DNA from: Eulemur rufifrons | Taxonomy: Eukaryota; Chordata; Mammalia; Primates; Lemuridae | Assembly: GCF_041146395.1 (NCBI RefSeq) | Contig: NC_090997.1 | Location: 37,613,501-37,677,500, forward strand | Direction of reading: 5' to 3' | Length of the DNA stretch: 64,000 nucleotides | Shown: one piece after another, positions 10,841-22,730 of the stretch | How positions within the stretch are numbered: the stretch's first letter is position 1 | Layout: the number at the start of each line of letters is the position of its first letter | Program-made: the position numbers and the translations under genes | The notes under the pieces: generated by a model | The model's database searches: none | Seen by the model: only the letters and a program-made list of their open reading frames with translations | What the model was told of the DNA's origin: nothing

Positions 10841-11999
10841 TTTTGAGAACCACGCTTTCCTTCTCTGGATTCTACCTTAAGTGCAATTCAGTCTCCTATT
10901 GATAGCAAATTCAGAATCATGTCACATAGCCGCTGCTCCAACAGGAATGAATTCATCAAATGTGTCTAGCTTGAAGCATCTCTTAATCTATATAGTCTTT
11001 TTATGGTACAGTGGCTTGTGCCAATATATTTTTGAAAATAACAGACTTAATCACTGGGTAGTGAATAAATACATTATTAATAACTTTCTTAGTCATTAAA
11101 CTTGCTATTTCATTATTTGGTCCATATGTTGATACGATCTGAAAATGAACCTACAAATCAGTTACCTCACAAAACTCTAATTTAAGCTAACAAAGACCTA
11201 AGATAAAGTTGATGTACAAATCTAGTCAAATGGATTGATGGTATGTAAGTTTTCAATACAGAATTCCAGAAATTGCTGGAGGTAAAGAGTTTGAGGGACA
11301 TTATAAATCAGACATTAGAGTTATATTATTTATTCATTTCCTTATTCAGTGCTAAGAGAAGATTTTTGTGACATGAAAAACTGAGCAAAATTTCTGCCCT
11401 ACACTATTGTGCTTAAGAAAATAAAGAGCACAAAAAGAATGCTGAATACGTGTACTATGTAAATAGACAGCTATTTTGTGTTTGCTTAGCAAAAAATGAA
11501 AAAAACTTATTCATGCAACAGAAATTTAAATTTTAATTAATATTTTATTTTTCTGAAAATGGAAAACTTCTTTTTCTTGTGATTCTTTTACACAAGAAAT
11601 TTTATAAAAGATATTTAAAAACAATGTGATACATGGTGTTAGAAATGTTGTTTATCTTTTCTAGGCACCAGCTTTTTTAGTCTGTAACACAGTCCATAGG
11701 ATTCATGATTCTTTATCACCTTAAAGGAATTTCTCTCTCTCTCTTTCTCTCTCACTTTCTAAATACTATAGAAAGATTTGTTTATTAAATCTTTATTCTA
11801 GGATAAAAATTAAAGATGACATACTTACATGAAACAAATTATAAAGAGTATATCCATTATATAATCTTTATCCCTTATGAATTAGGACATTGTATCATAG
11901 GCCTCAACTGGATTTCTTTTTCTCTGTTGTACCACATGCTAGTCATTGATGACTGTGGTCACATGGTTTCAGTGGTGTGTAACAGAATGAATAACATTT
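10841..11999. other. AT-rich DNA, no gene; CT-rich simple repeat
   Basis: No exon or family-level repeat recognised. A (TC)n-rich simple repeat lies at about 11729-11760. The 72- and 86-codon open frames have no domain support. Confidence 0.45.
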
Positions 12000-12195
12000 T
12001 ATGTATTCAACAAATATTTATAGAGACATATACTGTATGTCAGGCACTGTTCTATACAATGGGTTCACAGCAGTGAACAATCAAAATCTCATCCTAAAGG
12101 ATCTTATTTATTAGTAGAGAAAGTCAGACAATAAACAACAATTATATAAAATTAGGTAATAAGTGCTATGGAGAAATATAAAGCAGAATAAGAGG
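12000..12195 (-). repeat. L2 LINE 3' end, antisense
   Basis: 'gtattcaacaaatatttatag', 'gtcaggcactgttctata', 'cacagcagtgaacaatcaaaa', 'cagacaataaacaacaatta' and 'aataagtgctatggagaaat' match antisense L2 in order over about 190 bases. This is one of the best preserved L2 copies in the window. Confidence 0.75.
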
Positions 12196-12544
12196 TGTGA
12201 TGGTTAACTTTACACGTCAACTTGGCTAGCCTGTGTTACCTGAGTTTTAGTCAAACACCAGTTTAGATGTGGCTGTGAAGGTATTTTTTTTTTTTTTTTA
12301 GCTGTGATGTGATTTAAATCAATAGATTTTGGATAAAGCAGATTACCCACCATAATGTGAGTGAGCCTTATTCAATCAGTTGAAAGTCTTAAGTTAAAAA
12401 AACTGAGGTGTCCAAAGGAAGAATGAATTTTGCCTCTAGACTGCCTCTGGACTCATGATAGCAACAACTCTATTCTGTGTCTACAGACTGCCAGGCTACC
12501 TTGATGATTTCAGATTTCCATCCCTCCCAATCACTTGAGCCAAT
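12196..12544 (+). mobile_element. MLT2-like LTR (ERVL type), 3' truncated
   Basis: Begins 'tgtgatggttaactttacac' and continues 'gtcaacttggctagcctgtg', 'tagtcaaacaccagtttag', 'gatgtggctgtgaaggta', 'agattacccaccataatgtg', 'ttcaatcagttgaaagtctt', 'ccaatcacttgagccaattt'. This is the order of an MLT2-class LTR as I remember it. It lacks the terminal polyadenylation segment and meets the L1 at 12545, so it was probably cut by deletion or by that insertion. No coding sequence is present. Confidence 0.65.
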
Positions 12545-13162
12545 TTAGATTCCACATATTAGGAAGATCATGAGGTATTTTTTCCTTCTGTACCTGGTTT
12601 ATTCCATTTAACTTAATGTGATCCAGGTTCAACCATGTTGTTGGAAATGGTGAGATTTCCTTCATTTTTAATGCTGAATCATATTCTATTGTATTTATAT
12701 GCCCACATTTTCTTTATTTACTCATTGATGCACACTTAGGTTGATTCCATAGCTAGGCTATTGCAAACAATACTGCAATAAACAGGGGAGTGCATATATC
12801 TTATTGATATACTTATTTCATTTCCTTTGTATATATAACCAGCAGTGATATTGCTGGATCATGTAGATCTATTTTTAATATTTTGCTGAACCTGCAAACT
12901 ATTTTTCATAATGGCTATGAAATGTACTAATTTACAATCTCACCAACAGTGTACAAGTGTTCTCTTTTCTCCTCATTCTCACAAACACTTATCTTTTGTC
13001 TTTTTTGTAAATACCATTCTAATAGGTGTAAGGTGACATTTCATCGTAGTTGTAATAGCAATTTTCCTGATGATTAGTGCTGTTGAGCATTTTCTCAAAT
13101 ATCTATTGGCCATTGTATGTTGTCTTGAGAAATGTCTATTTAGGCACTTTGCTCATTTTACA

Positions 13163-13530
13163 GTATGTAGTCCTTCAGAAGCAGAAGAGGTTCAGATAGC
13201 TCTGCCAAACTAGATGAGCAACAAGTTTTTATAGGTTGAATATGGAAACAAAGTAGAGAAATCATTCAATTGGCCAGAGGTAGGCTTTTGCCTTATTTGG
13301 GCATGGAATGAGGCATTTGCCTTATTTGAGTATCTAATGGGATGGGAAGTACCTACCTGTAAAACCAGTCAACTAGCTGAAAGTTTGTGATTGGCTGAGT
13401 CTCTCTCTTTTTTTTTTTTTTTCCAGTCAGTTGTAAAAGATGCTTCCAAGTTATGCTCTGGAATATAAGAGCTCTGGTCACAGGGAAAACCTCAAACTAA
13501 TGGCCTCATAGTAATGTTGCTTTAACAGTG
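13163..13530. mobile_element. Unidentified ~370-bp insertion inside the L1
   Basis: L1 similarity stops near 'gctcattttacag' and resumes near 'tttgaatttgttatatattt'. The intervening sequence is not L1. It has repeated wording 'gccttatttgggcatggaatgaggcatttgccttatttgagtat', a T-run at 13410-13425 and 'gttgtaaaagatgcttcc ... aatataagagctctggtcac', which is suggestive of a retroviral LTR promoter region. No family is recognised and no clear duplication is found. About 30 bases of L1 seem missing at the junction. Confidence 0.45.
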
Positions 13531-14391
13531 GTTTGAATTTGTTATATATTTGGATTTTAATCCCTTATTAAATGTATGATTTGCAAGTATTTTCTCCCTT
13601 TCCATAGGTAGTTTCTTCACTCTGTTGATTGGTTCATTTTATGTGTAAAGCTTATTAGTTTGTTTCAATCCCCTTTATCTATTTTTGCTTTTGTTGCTTG
13701 TGCTTTTGTGGTTATATAAAGAAAAAAAGCATGCCCAGATCAAGGTCATGGAGCTTTTCCCCTGTGTTTTCTTCTAGTATTTTTACAGTTCCAGGTCTTA
13801 TATAAGTCCTTAATACATTTTGAATTGATTTTTGTGTATCTTGTGAGATAAGGGTCTAATTTCATTCTCGTGCATGTAGATATCCAGTTTTCCATGACCA
13901 TTTATTGAAAAGACTGTTCTTTCCCCATTGTTTTTGGCATTTTTTGACAAAAATCAATAGACTATAAATGCATGGATTTATTTCTGGAATCACTTTTTGA
14001 TTCCATAGGACTATTTGTCTGTTTTACTGACAGTACACTGCTTTGATTACGACAGCAATGTAGTATATTTTAAAATCAGTCAGTGTGATGCCTACAGCTT
14101 TGTTCCTTTTTATCAATATTGCTTTGGCTATTTGGGGTCTTTTGTGGTTTCATATTGATTTTAGGATTGTTTTTTCTATTTCTATGAAAAATGACATTAG
14201 AATTTTGATAGGGATTGCATTAAATCCGTAGATTTCTTTGGGTAGTAGGGATATTTTGACAACATTAGTTCTTCCAATTCATAAATTTCAATTTATTTGT
14301 GTCTTTTTCAAATTCCTTCATCAGTGTTTTATAATTTTCAAAGTATAGGTCGTTTACCTCCTTAGTTAAATTTATTCATAAGTTATTTTTG

Positions 14392-14715
<324 letters not shown>

Positions 14716-15200
14716 AAGTTATTTTTGTAGCTATTGTAAATGGAATTGTTCTCTTGGTTTCTTTTTTAGTTAATTTATTGTTAGTGTATAAAAACATTGC
14801 TAATTTGCATCCTGCAACTTTACTGAATTCTTTATTAGTTCTAACAATTTCCTAGTTGAGTCATTAGGGTTTTCTTTAAATCAGCCTTCTACTCCTTTGT
14901 TTTTCTCTTGTCCTTATTTAACTTTTATAATACATAAGTTAGTTCTCTTGATGCTATCCCATACATCCCATACTCTTTATTCCTTTTCTTTGTTTTTTCT
15001 TTTTTCCTCCTCTGTATAATTTCAAATAACCTACTTTTGAATTCACATATTCTTTCTACTGCTTGATCAATTCTGATGTTGATGGCTTCTGTTGAATTTT
15101 TCATTCATTTCATTGCATTTTCTGCTCCAAAATTTTTGTTTTTCTATGATTTAAATCTCTGTTAAATTTCTAATTTTGTTCATTTACATGTTTTCCTGAT

Positions 15201-15503
15201 TTAATTGAGTCTTTTCACTCTATTGTGATGTTCACTAAACTTCCTTAAAACAATTATTTTCAATACATTGTCAGGCAGTTCATAGATATCCATTTCTTTG
15301 GTGTCAGCTTGTGTTTTGTTTTTTTTTTTGATGGTGATGTTTCCTTGGTTTTTCATATTTCTTATTGCTTTATATTGACATCTACACATTTGGTGGAGTA
15401 GTCTTCCTTTCCAGACTTTATAGGCCAGTTTTGATGGTAAAAGACCTTCCTCTATGGGCAGGGGTTGGGAAGAGTGAGATGGTGTTGGCTGGATGAGGAG
15501 CAT
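15201..15503 (-). pseudogene. L1 ORF1 protein remnant
   Basis: The minus-strand frame includes KEMDIYELPDN followed by LKIIVLRKFSEH. This is recognisably the N-terminal/coiled-coil part of mammalian L1 ORF1p, the RNA-binding trimeric chaperone of L1 retrotransposition. In the plus-strand text the ORF1 similarity continues downstream of this frame to about 14885 ('ctgcttgatcaattctgatg') in shifted frames. The residues before the KEMD motif are non-homologous 5' extension. It is broken by frameshifts and lacks most of the RRM and C-terminal domains. Confidence 0.75.
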
Positions 15504-15590
15504 AGCAGTGATCTAGTCTCCAATTTGTGGCAGATTCATCAAGACCAATGTACTTTTTAATGTCTCTGGCAGCCACCAACTGGTTTCCCT

Positions 15591-16118
15591 AAGTGACAAC
15601 CCCCTCTCTGACTTTTTAAACAGTATATTGGCAGTCTACATCAAAGCAATATATTAAACAAGGAGGCATATTGTTATTACTCTGAATTCATGATTATCAA
15701 TTGCAATTTGGCCCTCAAGACTGCCAGATACTCTTTCATGCTTCTTTCATCAGATTATTCTCCCCATCTCCACAGAAAGTATTTCCTATTGTCTCCACTA
15801 CCCAGAAACATCATGCCCAGCCCTTATCAATCACCTTCAGTGAAAACCTTCCCTCACACTCCCCAGCAAAAACAGAAAACATCAGTCATTTACTCTCTCA
15901 TCTTCCCATCACTTAATCTACAAATTTATCTGCACCTTCAAGTCTTTCAGGGGAAAAGATTATCTATTTCAATCTCAGAGGTGCAAGTCTTTCTACCAGG
16001 GGTTAAACCTAACATATGTTCTTAGATTCAATCCCAATTTATATTCTTAGAGATTTTATTTCATCAAGTATCCTGTCTCCTTTGTGTCAACCTCTGATGA
16101 CTCTACTGTGCTTATTTT
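15591..16118. other. No gene recognised; C-rich unique or unknown repeat
   Basis: Contains overlapping 111- and 71-codon open frames in pyrimidine-rich text with no domain. The interval on both sides of the next Alu (to 16750) reads similarly and may be one unidentified old repeat split by that Alu. Confidence 0.35.
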
Positions 16119-16455
16119 TTTTTTTTTTTTTTTTTTGAGACAGAGTCTCGCTTTGTTGCCCTGGCTAGAGTGAGTGCCGTGGCGTCAGCCTAGCTCACAG
16201 CAACCTCAAACTCCTGGGCTTAAGCGATCCTACCGCCTCAGCCTCCCGAGTAGCTGGGACTACAAGCATGCACCACCATGCCCAGCTAATTTTTTCTATA
16301 TATATTTTAGTTGGCCAGATAATTTCTTTCTATTTTTAGTAGAGATGGGGTCTCACTTTTGCTCAGGCTGGTCTCGAACTCCTGACCTCAAGCGATCCAC
16401 CCGCCTTGGCCTCCCAGAGTGCTAGGATTACAGGCGTGAGCCACCGCACCCAGCC
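16119..16455 (-). mobile_element. Alu SINE, lemur-type, antisense
   Basis: T-run at 16115-16136, then gagacagagtctcgctttg and the full reverse Alu to 'cgcacccagcc'. It carries the strepsirrhine extra segment 'ctatatatattttagttggc' plus 'ataatttctttctattttt'. Target-site duplications are tactgtgcttatttt (16104-16118) and tactatgcttatttt (16457-16471), one mismatch in 15. The 83-codon plus-strand frame across it is a by-product of the Alu. Confidence 0.95.
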
Positions 16456-16754
16456 TTACTATGCTTATTTTATTAATATTCAGATATACTCTCTTAATTG
16501 AAAAACAATACAAATGAATAAAAATGAATTAATGAACAAACTTATCTCTGAACCCCAGATTCCCTATCAAACCAAACTGTTTCTCTTCTTGACTTCACAG
16601 TCAAGCTTCTCCAAAGAGGTGATCTTATTTGCCATCACTCTCTGCTTCTTTATCCTCCATTTATGCCTCAACTTTTTCCTCTGCAACATCTCCGTTAAAG
16701 TTCATCTTCTAAAGTCATCACTGAATTCAGTGTTGTTATAATTAATGGAAACTG

Positions 16755-17066
16755 TTTTAATTTTTATTTATCTGTTTTTTGGAGACAAGATCTCATTCTA
16801 TAGTCTGAGCATGAGAGCAGAGGTGCCATCATAGCTCACTGCAACCTCCATCTCCTGGGCTCAAGTGATCCTCCTTCCTCAGCTTCCTGAGTAGCTGGGA
16901 TTAAAGGCTAGGACCACAGCATGCTCAGCTAATTTTTCTAGTTTTCATAGAAACAGAGTCTCACAATGCTGCTCAAGCTAGTCTCAAACTCCTGACCTCA
17001 ATCATTCTTCCTACCTCAGGCACCCAAAGTGCTAGAATTATAGTCATGAACCACTGTGCCCAGACC
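16755..17066 (-). mobile_element. Older Alu (AluJ-like), antisense
   Basis: Reverse Alu dimer: 'ggagacaagatctcattcta', 'catagctcactgcaacctcc', 'gagtagctgggattaaagg', 'aactcctgacctcaatcatt', 'accactgtgcccagacc'. It is more diverged than the neighbours and lacks the extra lemur-type segment in the right arm, so it probably predates that lineage expansion. No clear duplication found. Confidence 0.85.
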
Positions 17067-17956
17067 TTTCTATATTTTTTATTGTAAGGAGTCTTTCACC
17101 CTTTTAAACAGCTAAAAAAATAGACCTCTTCTTAGAACATTCTTTCCTTTGCTCCTGTTACTCTCCATTCTCTTAACCCTCTGGCCTCTGTTTTCATTCT
17201 CCTTTTGAGTTTCTTCTTCTCCACTGATATTTAGAAAGAAAACCAAGGGAGATGGGGCTTAAAGTCCAAAATTAACTGAGATAAATTATTATCATCAGCA
17301 GCTGAATAGAAGTTAGGGCAATTCTTTTTTACTTATTTATTTATTTAAGCTAGGGCAATTCTCTTAGGAGGGGGAGGAAGAGCTCTTTACAATAAATTTT
17401 GAACATGTTCACTTTTGAGATGAATGTGAGACACCAAAGGGAAGGGACAAGTAGGCACATGGGAGAAGGGATTGGAGTTCAGAGAGTAGAATGCAGATGG
17501 GCAACTTTAGGAGTTTTCTACTTGTAGATAGGGCTGAAGATCAGGAACTAATAATATCACTCAGGAGATTAGTGAATAATAAAGAGATACATAGTAAGTA
17601 AACAGTAGTGCATAGTGAGATGCCTGGTACCAAGTCCAAGAAGTAATTCCAAAATACAAGATTTTATAGACAGTATTTAGAGCCTGGAAATGGATAAGAT
17701 CTCCTAGGGATAATGTAGATATTATGAAGATAAAAAAGGCCAGGAACAAGTACTGGCCCAGTACATTTTAAAGGATGAATAGAAAAGGAGACTCTAGCAA
17801 AGAGACTGAGAGAGAGTGGCCAATGAGATGTAAATACATCTGGGAGATTGTAGTTTCAAGGACAAGAGAAGAAAGTGTTTTGTTGAAGGAAGGAAAGGAA
17901 AAAGAAAGGAAGGAATCAGAAAAAAACAAGTAAGAAAAGACAGAAGGAAGAGAGAA
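17067..17956. other. No gene; purine-rich probable ancient repeat
   Basis: From about 17400 the text ('gagatgaatgtgagacacca', 'cctggaaatggataagatctc', 'agagagtggccaatgagatg') resembles a widespread ancient mammalian repeat that I cannot name. At 17875-17955 it is A/G-rich (ggaaggaaaggaaaaagaaagg). No domain-bearing frame. Confidence 0.35.
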
Positions 17957-18346
17957 TGTTTGATTTGTCTCCCCACAAAATATGTTGAAATTGAGATCCT
18001 TTGTACAGTAAATCCTAATCCAATTATGTCCTTATAAGAAGTGCCCTTGTAAGAAATAAGACAATTTGGACAGACACAGAGAGAAGACAGTCATTTGAAA
18101 AAGGAGGCAGAAATTAGAGTGACAGAAGTATAAGCTGAGGACCTCCAAGGATTGCCAGTGACCACCAGAGACTTGGAAGAGGAAAGGTAGGATTCTTCCC
18201 TAGAGCCTACAGAGGGGGAATCATGGCTCTGCTAACAACTCGATTCAAACTTCTAGCCTCCCAGAACTGTGAGAGAATAAATTTCCATTCTTTTAAGCCA
18301 TCAAGTTTGTGGTAATTTGTATGTCAGCATGAGGAAACTAATATAG
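17957..18346 (+). mobile_element. MLT1-type solo LTR (ERVL-MaLR), near full length
   Basis: Starts tgtttgatttgtctccccac with 'aaaatatgttgaaattgaga', continues 'ccaattatgtccttataaga', 'acagacacagagagaagac', 'gccagtgaccaccagagac', 'ttctagcctcccagaactgtg', 'agaataaatttccattctttt', 'gtggtaatttgtatgtcagc' and ends at '...aaactaatatag'. This covers the MLT1/MaLR LTR from its 5' TG to the end, about 390 bases. No internal region adjoins it, so it is a solo LTR. No convincing 5-base duplication survives. Confidence 0.85.
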
Positions 18347-18954
18347 GGATGGAGGAATACTGATGCATAATTAAAAGATTCTCAAGTTGGCATTCACAGT
18401 GGATTCACATTAATATAAAATGTTTCTCCTTCCCTTTGCAGGGAGAAATATGAGACTATACTCAATTTCTTGTAAACAGTCAGGTATTGTACATTTTCTA
18501 GTCACTGACTTTCTTCCAAAGGCTTTGGAATCTCTTACAGTTTGTGTGAATTTTAAAGTAGAAATTTCTGCCTTGTATCCTTGAAACAAGATCATATTTC
18601 AAAGTAAACTATGTAAGTAACACGGGAATGTGAGCATGAACTCTGTATATTCTCTAGGTACTGAATACATTTTATTTTTCTTTTGCACGTCATTATTGCT
18701 ATGTTTCACAGACTTTATAAAGACCCAGGCTTTTTGAAAGTGGCCAAGAAGCATTAAAGTATGAAATGATTTTATAGAAAATAACAATAATTATGGCTTT
18801 CTTTGATATTGCCTCTCAATTTCCACATTCAGGAGGAACTGAAATTATGTATAGTCACAGAAAATACTGGTTCTGAATATGAATACTAGCAAAAACATCT
18901 GATTTACTTTAAAAAGTTTGCATCAAGAGCAACAGTCATTTTCAAAAAGTATTA
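18347..18954. other. No gene recognised
   Basis: AT-rich interval with two 61-62 codon minus-strand open frames of no recognisable content. Confidence 0.4.
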
Positions 18955-19400
18955 TGTGTTTCTGATTATAAATTAAATGCATGTGCATTAGATGCAATTT
19001 GGAAATCCAGACAAGAACAGAAAAGAAAATGATGATCATTCACAATTCCTACTGCTCAAAATAAACTCCTATTAACACTGGAGTGTGTTTCTAGTATTAT
19101 CTATGCATGTAAATTTTAACATATGTTCACTTTGTAGTACTGTTTTTCACTTATTGCATTCTAAGAATTTTTCCATACCACAAAAGGCTGTTTAAACATT
19201 TGAAATTGTGCAATAATATTCTATGGTTTAGGGCTCTCATATTTAACTACTCTCTATTGTAACACTTACAGGTTTTTTTTACATTCTTAAAAATGCCATG
19301 ATGAGCATACATAGGTATTTTTGGAGCCTATATATTCGATTATTTCTTTACATGTGGAATTACTGCATAAATAATGGACAAGTATTTTAGCATTAAAAAT
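18955..19400 (-). mobile_element. Old L1 3' untranslated region (L1ME/L1MC-like), antisense
   Basis: 'atttggaaatccagacaagaacagaaaag', 'ttcctactgctcaaaataaa', 'ctattaacactggagtgtg' and 'tttttccataccacaaaag', then 'aaatgccatgatgagcatac' and 'ctttacatgtggaattactg', follow the order of the antisense 3' region of old L1 elements. Heavily diverged. Confidence 0.55.
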
Positions 19401-22149
19401 AGAAAGCAAAGATATGAATGAGAAACGTGCATTTTGAGAAACAGAGCAAATGCATGTGTTCTAAAGTTTTTTTTATGAATCAATGTTCGCCATTAGCTCT
19501 GATTAAGGAATTTCTGCACAAACAGCTAAGACCCCCAACACCAACCCAGAATGGAAAGATAGAAAACCCTGGAATCCATGGGCACTAACTGATGAGATAA
19601 TGTAAACTTACATTAATTTAGGTAATATCATTACAAATGGAATTTCTCAGGAGCTTGTTACTAAAATTATAATTGAAATTGGCTTTCACTTCTCTTGCTT
19701 CCAGAGTAAGCCCCTCTGGTGAGATAACTAAATCGTTTGTGCAGAAGAAACTATGGATATGTGTATATAATTACACTGTGAATTTTCATTTCCATTGAGG
19801 TATGTTTTTACTTATATTCCCTGAGTGAATTGTTTTGCAAATGATGTCAGTTGTTCTATTTGAATGTGAATGAATGACTTTGGCCAAATCACTTCACAGT
19901 TTAGTTTCCTATGTTTAAAGCAAGTAAGGTCATGATTTGGGGATGAGGGGACCAATGGAAAAACTGTGAAAATACGGACTTATTTTTAAAGTTATTATTA
20001 GCATCATAAACAAATAACTGATTAAAATAATTTGAATATTTTAGATTGCCAGTTCTTGCAAATTTTATCTACTGTAATACTATATTCTAAACTGTGGTTT
20101 CTGATCTCCCCTCCCCCCATTTTTAACATAAATATGGAGAAAGTGCCAATAATATATAAGTTTTACTTGAAGTTCATAACATCTTTATGTGAAAAAAATC
20201 ACTGAAGCGGTACTGTGGGGATATTACATTCTGGGCTGCTGTTAATAACTTGTGTGGAATATTGGAATATTCAACAGATATGGCATATCAAATCCATAAT
20301 CATTGCTGGAAGGTTTGTCAGAGTGTTTTTCCCCAACAGTCTAGTAAAGCTGACCATAAAAGGCTAAATTCATAAAATACTACAGAACTGACTTTCCAGT
20401 CCCCTGTAAAAATATTTTTATACAATTTTAGTAGTTTGCTTCTGAAATGATAAAATATTCATCTGATCTTTGGAAATTTTATTTAAGATGCCAAGATTTA
20501 GCACGAACTAGCTCCATAAGTTAAGAAATGTCTTTTGCAGAAAACTTTGATAACTGATACATCTTGACTGACATAAATGTAAAAAGAATCTATATGCTGA
20601 CAAACAGATATAATGTCTTTTTTTTTAATTAACTGAATAAAAGAAGTTTTTTTTTTTTTTTTTTTTATTAATGGCAACTATTATATTACTAGTACTTTTA
20701 AATCTGCTACTCTCCTTAGGTGTTACATTATTTCAGAAAGGTCTTCTGAAACAAATTTAATGAATGGTAATCCCAACTATTCTGATTTAAAGAATTCTGA
20801 CTTATAACAAATTTCAAAGTTCTTTTCTAGAACCGTTGTCTTTTTTTCTTTTTTAAAAAATACCACTGGAGTTTTTGTCACCTCTACTATTCTCCCATTC
20901 TCTTCTTTTTCTGATGTCTCTAATCAGGATGCTTATTTTTGACAGTTGGTCTTTTAAACTGAAGTTTTTAAACTCAATATTTTAAATGTTAGCTTGTAAT
21001 TTTCTGTCATATGCTTTGCTTTAATGGCACTTGTACATGGCTCACATTAATTCTACCCTTATAGATTTGAACTCTTCTTCCCTAAGCTTCATATGATAAG
21101 GTTGTATTTCTAACTGTCCATAAATGAAAAAAAAAAAATCCACTCAGTTCCTCTTCTCATCCCTCCTACCCATTATTACTACTGCCTTCAAGCAAGCAAA
21201 TCAGGGGCAACCTTTGATCATTTTTCTTTCATCTTACTTGGCTAAATTTACTTTTTGCTTCAGGAAACTTCTGAAATTTATCCCTTTTTCCATAAAGCTA
21301 TTACTGGGAAAAGTTTACACATATTTTAATGTTACCATTTTGGTTCTTGCAAATTTCTCCTTCATGGTATATATCCCATCAAACTTCAGCATGAACAAAA
21401 TATCTGTAAAAATATTTTTTCTCATTAAAATAATTATTTAATTCATTCCTTAAGTCAGTCTTTCAAATTGCATAACTATTGCATTTTTTAATTCTTAAGT
21501 TCTTTTTAATTGTACTTCTGTCATTCATTTTTTCCTAATCAATTTCTTTGTGGGTTTTGTTTTTGACTCAGTATGTATCCTATTTACTCTCTTCCTGCCT
21601 ACTCACTTATTCCTGTTGAAGCACATTCTAAATTAAAGAAGATGGATAAATTTTCCCCACCAAGTTTTGTTACCAAATAATCAATAATTCATCTAAATAT
21701 GACCGGAAATGGACCAGATAATTTTTGAAGCCTAAGTATTCTTTAGTTACCTGTAAGTAAACCGGAATGTTTTTTAAACTAATGGTTTTTTAAAACCTCT
21801 GACATCACACTTTATTCTATATTCTCTCTTGCCTAGCACTCTACTACAAAGTAGGCTCTTTTAACCTTTAAACTGAGTTGTATTTAAAAATTATTTTTTC
21901 AGTTAATCTGTTGGGATCACAAAAATGTGCTTACCCATAGAAATGATTATTAGAAAGAATCCTTAGGTTCCCTGAGATGAATCCAAAACTATCCTTACTT
22001 CATATGTAATGTAGCTAAGCAATGGTACTAATATTATTACTGTACCTAATTTTATGACATTATTTCTCAGAAAAAGTACATTTCTTTTGTTTCATTATGT
22101 GTACAAGAACCCATCTCCACTTGCCATGTTCTTGGTGATGAGACTGCTC
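19401..22149. other. Long AT-rich interval, no gene or clear repeat
   Basis: About 2.7 kb with no recognisable transposon or exon. It includes a T-run at about 20647-20666 and a 105-codon plus-strand frame (21124-21441) whose product would be a Lys/Phe/Leu-rich string, as expected from AT-rich DNA rather than a protein family. One of the two largest repeat-poor blocks. Confidence 0.4.
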
Positions 22150-22305
22150 CTTTCCCAGTACTGGCTGGGTGACCTTGAACAAGATACTTAACCTCTCTAC
22201 CCCAGAGTGTCTTCACTTTCAAAATGAAGAATAAAAATAGTACCTATTTAATAGGATTATTGTAACAATTAAGGAATCCATATAAAGGGCTAAGCACAGA
22301 TGCAA
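22150..22305 (-). repeat. MIR SINE, antisense
   Basis: 'gctgggtgaccttgaacaag', 'atacttaacctctctaccc', 'cactttcaaaatgaagaata', 'agtacctatttaataggatt' and 'gtaacaattaaggaat' match reverse MIR (gtgtgaccttgggcaagttacttaacctctctg ... tgtaaaatggggataatagtacctacctcatagggtt). Confidence 0.85.
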
Positions 22306-22359
22306 GAGATTTTCTGGAGGCATCTGGGAAATTTCTTCATCATCATTATTGTTATTATT

Positions 22360-22439
22360 ATTTTCTTTCGTGAGATAATCTCTTGCTCTATCACCCAGGC
22401 TAGAGTGCAGTGGCATCAGCATAGCTCACTGCAACCTCA
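22360..22439 (-). mobile_element. Alu fragment, antisense (5' arm only lost, about 75 bases kept)
   Basis: 'tgagataatctcttgctcta', 'tcacccaggctagagtgcag' and 'tagctcactgcaacctca' are the reverse of one Alu/7SL arm. It stops abruptly at 22439 where an older repeat resumes, so this is a truncated monomer or a deletion product. Confidence 0.8.
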
Positions 22440-22444
22440 TTCAT

Positions 22445-22730
22445 TATTTTTAAGTAGAAAGAAGTCAACTTCTTTCTCGCTGGCCTTGAACAAGAAACTA
22501 TGTGGCCCTTGTTTCTGACAGCCAACTTCTAACCACAAATTGCCTGAAGCTGACACTGGGGATTGGAGAATAAAGAAATGGGAAGAATCTGGTTCCTTGA
22601 AGACATTGTTCAGCTGCTGAATCAAACCTGAAATCCACCCTAGTTGTGAACATCCTGTTATGTAAATTTATATATTTGTTCCATTTTGAGTTGAGGCTTC
22701 TGTTGGTTAAAAAGGAATACCAATAGAGAA
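22445..22730 (+). repeat. Ancient interspersed repeat, probably LTR-like, family not named
   Basis: 'ctgacagccaacttctaacc', 'gcctgaagctgacactgggg', 'attggagaataaagaaatgg', 'gttcagctgctgaatcaaac' and 'tgttccattttgagttgagg' follow a familiar dispersed repeat whose 3' end is 'aataaatttccttattgtttaagccattttgagttgggttttctg'. Same general class as the one at 10465-10840. The overlapping minus-strand open frames of 62-90 codons here have no domain support. Confidence 0.5.

Noticed and set aside
15690..16025. 111-codon plus-strand frame in pyrimidine-rich DNA
   Set aside because: A second 71-codon frame overlaps it, the composition is Ser/Pro/Leu as expected from C/T-rich DNA, and no domain is seen.
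16174..16425. 83-codon plus-strand frame with 'protein-like' Ser/Pro/Leu sequence
   Set aside because: It is the well-known translation artefact of an antisense Alu. The same applies to 14461-14667, 28276-28473 and 28445-28657.
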